A stretch of DNA of 9,333 bases from Gemmatimonas phototrophica. GTDB taxonomy: Bacteria; Gemmatimonadota; Gemmatimonadetes; Gemmatimonadales; Gemmatimonadaceae. Shown in pieces: positions 1-5,497 of the stretch. The DNA lies in contig CAMBRJ010000077.1 in assembly GCA_945870175.1 (NCBI GenBank), positions 1-9,333 on the forward strand. The letters are read 5' to 3'. Made by a program: the position numbers and the translations under genes. The notes below the pieces were generated by a model. That model was not told the DNA's origin. It saw only the letters and a list, made by a program, of their open reading frames with translations, and did no database searches. Positions within the stretch are counted from its first letter, which is position 1; each line of letters begins with the position of its first letter.

Positions 1-1021
1 CGAACCGTACCCGCGCGAAGGTGGCACCCGTGCGGATGTACGCCACCGACTCCGCCTCCACGTACCCGACGACGACGTCGACCAGGCCATCCGCGTTCAG
101 ATCGCCGACGGCCAGCGCGTACGGCGCCGTTTGCTCCCGCCCCAACGACGCGCCCGGCGCGAAGCCGCCCGCACGCGTGCCGGCATACAGCGAGAGTCCG
201 TTCGCTTCATCGATGGCCACGAGATCCACGAGGCCGTCGCCGTTGAAATCGCCCGACGCCGAGGCGCGGATCGCGGCGTCGGCGGGACCAAATGGCACGC
301 CCGTAAACGTGGGTTCGGCGCCAGTGCGCGGCTGCTGCATGTACACCATGCTCTGCCCGCCATCGCGGTGCGGCACAATGAGGTCCACCAGACCATCCCG
401 ATTCACATCAGCGGGCGTGATGGTGGTGGCCGACTCCCGCGAGAAGCGCAGGCACTGATCGTCGAAGCGGCCGGCCCCGCGATTCAGGCAGAGGTAATTG
501 CCACCGGGATTCTTGCCGTATCGGTTCGCCACGATGATGTCCGGCAGACCGTCGCCGTTCACATCCGCGACACTGGCGTTGCGCGTCGGCCACTCGGCCT
601 TGCCGAACGTCGAGCCCACGGTGAAGTGTCCCTTCCCGTCGTTGAGGTACACGAGACTCGGGTCGGGCCGGTCATTACTGAGCACGACGTCGAGATCGCC
701 GTCCCCGTCGAGATCCACCAGACGCGCCGCGTACGAGCGGTCGGACGCCGTGCCCAGGTCGGTGGCGGGCGCAAAGCCCCCCTTCCCGTCACCGAGCAGG
801 ACCCGGTCGACCAGCGGCCAATGCCGTCCCTTGGCCAGCATGATGTCCGGCTTGCCGTCGCCGTTCACGTCACCGATGCTGGCGTTGGCGGAGGTTTCGG
901 ACGTAGTCTCGAGCAGCAGCACGCGATCGAACTGCGGCAGGGGTGCCTGGGCGAGCGAGACCCCAACGGGGGAGGACAAGGCGATCGCCACGAGGGCGGC
1001 GGCGGTGCGTGAGGAGAGCAT
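1..1021 (-). CDS. Secreted FG-GAP/VCBS repeat protein, 3'-truncated by window edge
   Basis: Reading the minus strand from the ATG at 1021-1019 gives 340 open residues running off the left edge. An in-frame TAG at 1030-1028, three codons upstream, almost fixes the start; only a TTG at 1027-1025 competes. Residues 1-24 look like a Sec signal peptide: Arg5, then an Ala/Val/Leu core, and a likely cut after Ser-Leu-Ala24. The mature part is a tandem repeat of about 50 residues. Six D-x-[DN]-x-D-G-x-x-D motifs lie at 51-59, 103-111, 153-161, 205-213, 258-266 and 307-315, for example DVNGDGKPD and DLDGDGDLD. This is the calcium-binding signature of FG-GAP/VCBS (integrin-alpha-like) repeats, which build beta-propellers; the visible repeats nearly make a seven-blade ring. 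Cys178 and Cys190 could form a disulfide. The family has no single enzymatic role; extracytoplasmic adhesion or ligand binding is usual, and the ligand here is unknown. It is divergent from the copper operon. The stop codon is not in view. Confidence 0.9.
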   Translation of the reverse strand, partial: MLSSRTAAALVAIALSSPVGVSLAQAPLPQFDRVLLLETTSETSANASIGDVNGDGKPDIMLAKGRHWPLVDRVLLGDGKGGFAPATDLGTASDRSYAARLVDLDGDGDLDVVLSNDRPDPSLVYLNDGKGHFTVGSTFGKAEWPTRNASVADVNGDGLPDIIVANRYGKNPGGNYLCLNRGAGRFDDQCLRFSRESATTITPADVNRDGLVDLIVPHRDGGQSMVYMQQPRTGAEPTFTGVPFGPADAAIRASASGDFNGDGLVDLVAIDEANGLSLYAGTRAGGFAPGASLGREQTAPYALAVGDLNADGLVDVVVGYVEAESVAYIRTGATFARVRF

Positions 1022-1098
1022 CCCCAACTATGTCGAGCGTACCACGCCATCGCCAGCGACGACGCCGCGGACGGATACCGCCGGAAACAGGCGATCTG

Positions 1099-1125
1099 TT
1101 GACATAGGGGTGGGGGGTATATAAC
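1099..1125 (+). promoter_or_regulatory. Putative sigma70-type promoter of the copper operon, with possible metal-repressor operator in the spacer
   Basis: A perfect -35 hexamer TTGACA (1099-1104) is followed after 15 bp by TATAAC (1120-1125, five of six matches to TATAAT). The spacing is shorter than the optimal 17 bp. The spacer carries a G-tract, GGGGTGGGGGG (1107-1117), flanked by ATA (1104-1106) and TAT (1118-1120), which are inverted repeats of each other. AT-rich inverted half-sites around a G-tract are the general design of RcnR/CsoR-family operators, so copper- or metal-responsive repression is plausible, but the match is by pattern only. A transcript starting near 1132 would leave a leader of about 43 nt before the copZ ATG. 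No regulator gene is in the window. Confidence 0.5.
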
Positions 1126-1174
1126 TTGAGAGAAGTCGCGTAACCCCCATTCCTCGTTTCAGCGGGTGCCTCCG

Positions 1175-1384
1175 ATGGACAAGCTCACGATGCAGATCAC
1201 CGGCATGACCTGCGGCCATTGCGTGGCCGGCGTCACGCGGGCCCTCAAGGGCGTGCCCGGGGTCACGGTCGATCAGGTGGTCATCGGCACCGCGTCGGTG
1301 GCCTACGACCCGACCGCCACGACGCCGGCCGACATCACCACGGCTGTGGAAGAAGAAGGCTACCACGTCGTGTCGGCCACCTAG
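1175..1384 (+). CDS. copZ: Copper chaperone, CopZ-like HMA domain protein
   Basis: This 69-residue protein is one heavy-metal-associated (HMA) domain, a ferredoxin-like beta-alpha-beta-beta-alpha-beta fold of the usual length. The metal loop GMTCGHC is at residues 10-16, with Cys13 and Cys16 as Cu+ ligands. The C-terminal half has the typical pattern ending in EEEGYHVV. Proteins of this type bind cytosolic Cu+ and pass it to the ATPase CopA, encoded two genes downstream. The ATG at 1175 is chosen because it gives a standard domain; an in-frame GTG at 1166 would add three residues, and neither has a strong Shine-Dalgarno sequence (a weak GCGGG lies upstream). The gene is first in the operon behind the promoter at 1099-1125, with 13 bp to the next gene. 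Other soft metals (Zn, Cd) are possible for the fold, but the GMTCxHC loop and the adjacent CPC-type ATPase favour copper. Confidence 0.88.
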   Translation: MDKLTMQITGMTCGHCVAGVTRALKGVPGVTVDQVVIGTASVAYDPTATTPADITTAVEEEGYHVVSAT

Positions 1385-1397
1385 CACCGGAGCCATC

Positions 1398-1508
1398 ATG
1401 AGCCGGAGCGAGTGGCTCGTCGCGATCGCCGGCGTCGCCCTGATCGCGTGGATCAACTGGTACTTCTTCCTGGCCGGCAAGGCCACGCCACCGAAGGACG
1501 CCCCATGA
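1398..1508 (+). CDS. Single-pass membrane microprotein between copZ and copA
   Basis: This is a 36-residue reading frame. The ATG at 1398 is preceded by a good ribosome binding site, GGAG (1389-1392), five bases away. The TGA (1506-1508) overlaps the copA ATG as ATGA, so the two are probably translationally coupled. The protein has a short polar N-terminus (MSRSEW), a hydrophobic helix over roughly residues 6-26 rich in Ala, Ile, Val, Trp, Tyr and Phe, and a short tail with two Lys and four Pro. It has no Cys, no His and only the initiator Met, so it is unlikely to bind copper by itself. From memory, the sequence style resembles the N-terminal membrane anchor of bacterial cupredoxin-domain proteins often found next to CopA, but the cupredoxin domain is absent. 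A small subunit or stabiliser of the exporter is possible. The function is unknown; that it is a real gene is supported by the ribosome binding site, the tight packing and a sensible TM segment. Confidence 0.75.
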   Translation: MSRSEWLVAIAGVALIAWINWYFFLAGKATPPKDAP

Positions 1509-3910
1509 CTGCGCCCCCGGCCACGGGCCCGCGCACCATTCGCATCCCGGTCACGGGGATGACCTGCGCGGCCTGTCAGTCGCGCGTGCAGCGCACGCTG
1601 CAGAAGCAGCCGGGCGTCAACGACGCCACGGTGAACCTGATTCTCAACGACGCGACCGTCCTCTACGACCCGGCCACCACCTCCCCGGACGCGCTGGTGG
1701 AGGTGATCCGCGACGTGGGCTACGGCGCGTCGTTGGCGGTGCCCGATCAGACGGCGCTCCAGGAGCAGGAGGCGCGAGACGACGGCGCGGCCATCGAGTA
1801 TCACACGTTGCGCCGCAAGGCGCTCGTGAGCGGCATCGTGGGGCTGTTCGCGATGATCATCTCGATGCCGCTCATGAGCCAGCTCGCCGCCACGATGCAC
1901 GCGCCCGGTGGTGCATCCACCGCGGGCGATCCCTTCATGCGCTGGACCATGACGGTGCTCGATCCGGCGCTGCGCCGCGCGGCGCCGTGGATGTACGCCA
2001 TAGATCCGCGCGTCACGACCTGGCTCCTGCTCGTGCTCACGCTCGGCGTGATGACGTGGGCGGGTCGTCACTTCTACACCGGCGCCTGGAGCGCCTTTCG
2101 GCATCACGCCGCCGACATGAACACCCTGGTGGCGGTCGGCACCGGGGCAGCCTTTCTGTACTCGCTGGTGGCCACCGTCGCGCCCGACGTCTTCATCAGC
2201 CGCGGCGTGGCGCCCGATGTGTACTACGAAGCCGTTGTCCTCATCATCGCGCTGATTCTCACCGGCAATATGCTCGAGGCGCGCGCCAAGCAGCGCACGT
2301 CGTCGGCGCTGCGGGTGCTGGTGCATCTGCAACCCAAGACGGCGCGTGTGCTGCGTGATGACGCGGAGCGCGATCTGCCGGTCGAATCGGTCATGGTCGG
2401 CGACACCGTGATCGTGCGCCCCGGCGAACGGATCCCCGTTGACGGCGAGATCCTCGCGGGCAGCAGCGCGGTCGACGAAAGCATGCTGACCGGCGAATCG
2501 ATGCCAGTGACCAAGGGTGCGGGCGACCGCGTCATCGGTGGCGCCATGAACACCACCGGTGCCTTTCGCTATCGCGCGACGACCTTGGGCGGCGACAGCG
2601 TGCTGGCCCAGATCGTCAAACTCATGCGCGATGCACAAGGGTCGCGAGCGCCGATTCAACGCCTCGCCGACCGCATCTCTGGGATCTTCGTGCCGATCGT
2701 GCTGTCGCTCGCGGTCGTGACCTTCGTGGTGTGGTTCATCGCGGCGGAGCAGGCCCCGGCGGTGCGCGCCTTCGCGGCGGCGGTGGCCGTGCTGATCATC
2801 GCCTGTCCCTGCGCCATGGGGCTCGCGGTGCCCACCGCCGTCATGGTGGCCACGGGCAAAGGGGCCGAGCTCGGGGTGCTGATCAAGGGCGGCGAAGCGC
2901 TGCAACGGGCGGGCGATGTGACCACCGTGGTGCTCGACAAGACGGGCACCGTGACCGAGGGGAAGCCGGCGGTGACCGATATCATCCTGGCGCCGAGCGG
3001 CGCCTTCGCCCACCGTGAAACCGAGCTCCTGCAGCTGGTCGCGTCGCTGGAGTCACGCAGCGAACATCCCCTGGCCGATGCGATCGTGCGGCACGCGAAA
3101 CATCACGGACTCGCCCTGGCGGAACCGGATACCTTCGAATCGATCACCGGTCGCGGCGCGATCGGTGTGGTGAACGAGGCCGGCGTCTCCTACGCGATCG
3201 CCGTCGGCAACGCCGAGTTGCTGTCCGATTACGCGGTGAGCACGACCCCGTTGCAGGAGCACGTAGACCGTCTCGCGGCCGACAGCAAGACCCCCCTGTT
3301 CGTGGTCGTCGATGGGGTGCTGGCCGGCCTGATCGCGGTGGCCGACCCCATCAAGGCCAGTTCGCGCGACGCCATTGCGCAGCTGCAGGCGATGGGGCTC
3401 GAGGTCGTGATGCTGACCGGCGACCATCAGCGCACCGCCAGCGCGGTGGCACGCCTGGCGGGCATCGATCGCGTGGTCGCCGGCGTATTGCCGGCGGGCA
3501 AAGTGGCGGAAATCGCGCGCTTGCAAGTGACCGGGCGTGTCGTCGCGATGATCGGCGACGGGATCAACGACGCCCCAGCCCTCGCACAGGCGGACGTCGG
3601 CATGGCGATCGGCACCGGCACCGACATCGCCATCGAAGCCGGCGACATCGTCCTCATGCGAGGCGACTTGCGCACGGCGGCCCAGGCGATCGCCCTCGCG
3701 CGGCGGACGATGCGCACGATGCAGCAGAATCTGTTCTGGGCCTTCGTATACAACGTGATTGGGATTCCCGTCGCCGCCGGTGTCCTCTACCCGACATTCG
3801 GTCTGATGCTCAGTCCCATTCTCGCCAGTGCGGCGATGGCCTTCAGCTCGGTGAGCGTGGTCTCGAATAGTTTGCGCCTGCGGCGCTTCGCGACCACGCG
3901 GCCGTCATAG
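1505..3910 (+). CDS. copA: Cu+-exporting P1B-type ATPase
   Basis: This 801-residue protein pumps Cu+ out of the cytoplasm using ATP. One N-terminal HMA domain has GMTCAAC at 18-24 (Cys21, Cys24). The actuator domain has TGES at 329-332. The transmembrane metal site has CPC at 434-436. The P-domain has DKTGT at 478-482 (Asp478 is phosphorylated), TGD at 638-640 and GDGINDAP at 684-691. The N-domain has the P1B marker His521-Pro522. Tyr749-Asn750 in TM7 and Met778-x-x-Ser781-Ser782 in TM8 complete the Cu+ (P1B-1) signature. Eight TM helices lie near 106-123, 170-187, 206-224, 240-257, 394-414, 420-446, 742-761 and 766-786. The ATG at 1505 is chosen for its ribosome binding site GAAGGA (1493-1498) and the ATGA overlap; an upstream extension would read through the microprotein in another frame. 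The loop between TM1 and TM2 is long (about 45 residues) and contains several Met. Copper specificity is strong; Ag+ would also be expected as a substrate. Confidence 0.97.
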   Translation: MTAPPATGPRTIRIPVTGMTCAACQSRVQRTLQKQPGVNDATVNLILNDATVLYDPATTSPDALVEVIRDVGYGASLAVPDQTALQEQEARDDGAAIEYHTLRRKALVSGIVGLFAMIISMPLMSQLAATMHAPGGASTAGDPFMRWTMTVLDPALRRAAPWMYAIDPRVTTWLLLVLTLGVMTWAGRHFYTGAWSAFRHHAADMNTLVAVGTGAAFLYSLVATVAPDVFISRGVAPDVYYEAVVLIIALILTGNMLEARAKQRTSSALRVLVHLQPKTARVLRDDAERDLPVESVMVGDTVIVRPGERIPVDGEILAGSSAVDESMLTGESMPVTKGAGDRVIGGAMNTTGAFRYRATTLGGDSVLAQIVKLMRDAQGSRAPIQRLADRISGIFVPIVLSLAVVTFVVWFIAAEQAPAVRAFAAAVAVLIIACPCAMGLAVPTAVMVATGKGAELGVLIKGGEALQRAGDVTTVVLDKTGTVTEGKPAVTDIILAPSGAFAHRETELLQLVASLESRSEHPLADAIVRHAKHHGLALAEPDTFESITGRGAIGVVNEAGVSYAIAVGNAELLSDYAVSTTPLQEHVDRLAADSKTPLFVVVDGVLAGLIAVADPIKASSRDAIAQLQAMGLEVVMLTGDHQRTASAVARLAGIDRVVAGVLPAGKVAEIARLQVTGRVVAMIGDGINDAPALAQADVGMAIGTGTDIAIEAGDIVLMRGDLRTAAQAIALARRTMRTMQQNLFWAFVYNVIGIPVAAGVLYPTFGLMLSPILASAAMAFSSVSVVSNSLRLRRFATTRPS

Positions 3911-3943
3911 CGCAACGGCGAGGGCGCCATAGTCGGGCTCTCT

Positions 3944-3985
3944 ACCTCCCACGCCATCGGGCGGACCAGTAGGCGCGAGGGAGGT
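3944..3985 (+). terminator. Imperfect stem-loop after copA, possible transcript end
   Basis: The arms ACCTCCCACGC (3944-3954) and GCGAGGGAGGT (3975-3985) pair over 11 positions with one A-A mismatch, leaving a 20-nt loop. It starts 33 bp after the copA stop and lies 83 bp before nuoA. There is no T-run after the 3' arm, so it is not a classic intrinsic terminator. It could be a processing or 3'-end-stabilising structure, a weak terminator, or part of the nuo leader. A stem of this size can also arise by chance in GC-rich DNA. The rest of the 158-bp spacer shows no convincing promoter hexamers to my eye, although a nuo promoter must lie here or upstream. Confidence 0.3.
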
Positions 3986-4068
3986 GCAGTCGCTAGTTTC
4001 AGCGTCGAGGCGGCCCACCGCGTATTTCGCGTACGCCACCCTGACTGCTGGCCCCCTTTGCGTGCGCG

Positions 4069-4434
4069 ATGAGCCCCTACGTCACCTTCCTGCTGTATCT
4101 GCTGGCGATCGTCGGATTTCTGGGCCTCGTGCTCACGCTGAACGCGTGGCTGGGCCCCAAACCGGCGATGACGAGCACCAAGTTCGAGCCCTTCGAATGC
4201 GGTGCGACGCCCGTCGATGTCGTGAATGTGAAGGCCGTGCCCATCAAGTACTACGCGGTGGCCATCATTTTCATCCTGTTCGACCTCGAAACCATGTTCC
4301 TGTTCATCTGGGCCCTTGGCGCTCAACCGCTGTCGGGGTTTCTGATGTTCACGCTGGCGCTGTTCATCTTTCTGCTGGTCATCAGCCTCCTGTACGTCTA
4401 TAAGGCGCGCATTTTGGAAGCGGTGACGGAGTAA
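4069..4434 (+). CDS. nuoA: NADH-quinone oxidoreductase subunit A
   Basis: This 121-residue membrane subunit of complex I sits where the peripheral and membrane arms meet. There are three TM helices, near residues 5-25, 61-80 and 88-112. The long loop after TM1 has the conserved KFEPFECG stretch (38-45, Cys44), the segment shown in other complexes to move near the quinone site. TM2 carries the conserved acidic pair in FDLE (Asp72, Glu74). Length and topology match the NuoA/ND3 family. The usual Arg before the TM2 aromatic pair appears to be Lys60. The ATG at 4069 is the only sensible start, because an in-frame TGA lies at 4042-4044 with no start codon between. No Shine-Dalgarno sequence is visible upstream, unlike nuoB, nuoE, nuoF and nuoG. 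It is the first gene of the nuo cluster, and nuoB follows after 2 bp. Confidence 0.95.
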   Translation: MSPYVTFLLYLLAIVGFLGLVLTLNAWLGPKPAMTSTKFEPFECGATPVDVVNVKAVPIKYYAVAIIFILFDLETMFLFIWALGAQPLSGFLMFTLALFIFLLVISLLYVYKARILEAVTE

Positions 4435-4436
4435 TC

Positions 4437-4994
4437 ATGTACGGCAAACCGCTCCCCATCGTGGACGCCTTCGGCGCGCCGGCTGCGTCAGCACAGGCGG
4501 CCACGGCCACCCACACCAAGTCCGCATCGTTCGAGTACCTCACGACACGCAAGGACGAACTGGTGGGCTGGGCGCGCAAGTTCTCGCTCTTTCCGTATCC
4601 GTTCGTGACCGCCTGCTGCGCGATGGAGTTCATGGCCGTCAGCGCCTCGGCCTACGACACCGACCGCTTTGGCGCCGCCCTGCCCCGCTTCTCGCCGCGA
4701 CAAGCCGACCTGCTCATGGTGGTCGGCACGGTCACGCAGAAGCAGGCGCCGATTCTGCTCAAGGTGTACGAGCAGATGTGCGAGCCGAAGTGGGTCATGG
4801 CCTTCGGCGTGTGCGCGACCTCGGGCGGCTTCTATCAGAACTACGCGTCGCTGCCCGGTATCGATCGCATCATCCCGGTGGACGTGTACGTACCCGGCTG
4901 CCCGCCGCGCCCCGAAATGGTGATCGACGGCATTATGCAACTGCAGGAAAAGATCGCCAACGGCAAGCATCTCATCGTGAACGAGTCGTTCTGA
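4437..4994 (+). CDS. nuoB: NADH-quinone oxidoreductase subunit B (cluster N2 subunit)
   Basis: This 185-residue subunit of the Q-module carries the terminal 4Fe-4S cluster N2, which passes electrons to quinone. The four ligands are visible: the tandem pair Cys60-Cys61 in TACCAMEFM, Cys126 in GVCATSG, and Cys155 in VPGCPPRPE. These are the hallmarks of the NuoB/PSST family, related to the small subunit of NiFe hydrogenases. The first 28 or so residues are a low-complexity Ala-rich extension ahead of the conserved core; such N-termini vary in the family. The ATG at 4437 has a GGAG ribosome binding site (4428-4431) inside the end of nuoA, 2 bp after the nuoA stop. An extra Cys115 is not a cluster ligand in known structures. 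The next gene, nuoC, starts 2 bp after the stop. Confidence 0.97.
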   Translation: MYGKPLPIVDAFGAPAASAQAATATHTKSASFEYLTTRKDELVGWARKFSLFPYPFVTACCAMEFMAVSASAYDTDRFGAALPRFSPRQADLLMVVGTVTQKQAPILLKVYEQMCEPKWVMAFGVCATSGGFYQNYASLPGIDRIIPVDVYVPGCPPRPEMVIDGIMQLQEKIANGKHLIVNESF

Positions 4995-4996
4995 TC

Positions 4997-5497
4997 GTGA
5001 CCACTCCGTTTCTCGATCTCGTGGAGCAGCAGTGTGCGTCGAGCACCGGCATCGAGTCGCACGGCGTGCAGCATGGCGTGCTGGTGCTGCAACTCGACCC
5101 GACCGCACTCCTCCCCGTGGCAGAGCGCCTGAAGTCGCAGTTCGCCTTCGACCTCTTTCTCGACGTCACCGCCATCGATTGGCCCGACGCCGCACTCCGG
5201 TTCGAAGTCGTGCACCATTTTTACTCCACCACGCACAAGGTGCGCGTCCGACTGAAAACGCGCGTGAGTGCGAACGATCCCACGGTCGACACGCTGACGT
5301 CGCTGTTCGGATCGGCCGGCTACATGGAACGCGAGTGCCACGACATGTATGGCATCGTGTTCCGTGGCAACGACGATCTGCGCCCCATTCTGCTGTACGA
5401 AGGCTTTTCGGGACATCCGCTGCGCAAGGACTACCCCAAGCAGCTGGAGCAGCCGCTGGTCCCCTACCGCGCCCCGCAGGGGACCCTTGTCCGCTAG
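4997..5497 (+). CDS. nuoC: NADH-quinone oxidoreductase subunit C (30 kDa)
   Basis: This 166-residue peripheral-arm subunit has no cofactor and supports the Q-module beside NuoD. The 30-kDa-subunit signature is clear near the C-terminus: ERECHDMYGI (111-120) followed by GHPLRKDYP (139-147), with the linking segment reading GNDDLRPIL where many homologues have GHPDLRRIL. The protein is not fused to NuoD, unlike the E. coli NuoCD arrangement. The start is a GTG at 4997, 2 bp after the nuoB stop. It is chosen because it begins directly before a normal-length domain and the frame upstream overlaps nuoB without similarity. The ribosome binding site is weak (AACGAG within the nuoB end), suggesting translational coupling to nuoB. 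The last 11 bp overlap the proposed nuoD start. Confidence 0.93.
   Translation: MTTPFLDLVEQQCASSTGIESHGVQHGVLVLQLDPTALLPVAERLKSQFAFDLFLDVTAIDWPDAALRFEVVHHFYSTTHKVRVRLKTRVSANDPTVDTLTSLFGSAGYMERECHDMYGIVFRGNDDLRPILLYEGFSGHPLRKDYPKQLEQPLVPYRAPQGTLVR
5478..5489 (+). promoter_or_regulatory. Ribosome binding site and TTG start that decide the nuoD 5' end
   Basis: AGGGGA (5478-5483) stands three bases before an in-frame TTG (5487-5489), close but usable. No ATG or GTG lies between here and the conserved GPSHPATHG segment, which must be inside NuoD. The next in-frame ATG upstream (5349) is deep inside nuoC and would add 46 residues of non-homologous shadow sequence. The TTG is therefore the best start by elimination. 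Confidence 0.6.

Noticed and set aside
131..1012. A 293-codon plus-strand open frame opposite the FG-GAP gene
   Set aside because: It is a repetitive Arg/Val/His-rich shadow produced by the periodic FG-GAP repeats on the minus strand; there is no domain logic.
1104..1120. G-quadruplex in the copper promoter
   Set aside because: Only two G-runs (4 and 6) are present; a standard intramolecular quadruplex needs four runs, so I do not call it.
1099..1125. CueR/MerR-type promoter
   Set aside because: Those promoters have an overlong spacer of about 19 bp with a dyad; here the spacer is 15 bp and lacks the dyad.
1028..3013. A 661-codon open frame on the minus strand opposite copZ, the microprotein and copA
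   Set aside because: Its translation is Arg/His/Gly-rich low complexity with no recognisable domain, typical of an antisense shadow of GC-rich codons. The opposite strand carries CopA with every catalytic motif intact.
4021..4040. GCGTA/TACGC inverted repeat upstream of nuoA
   Set aside because: It is only a 5-bp stem, expected by chance in GC-rich DNA.
3984..4403. A GTG-started frame with an AGGGAGG-like sequence upstream, overlapping nuoA
   Set aside because: It runs out of frame through nuoA, and its translation has no membrane or domain character. The purine run is one arm of the stem-loop at 3944-3985.
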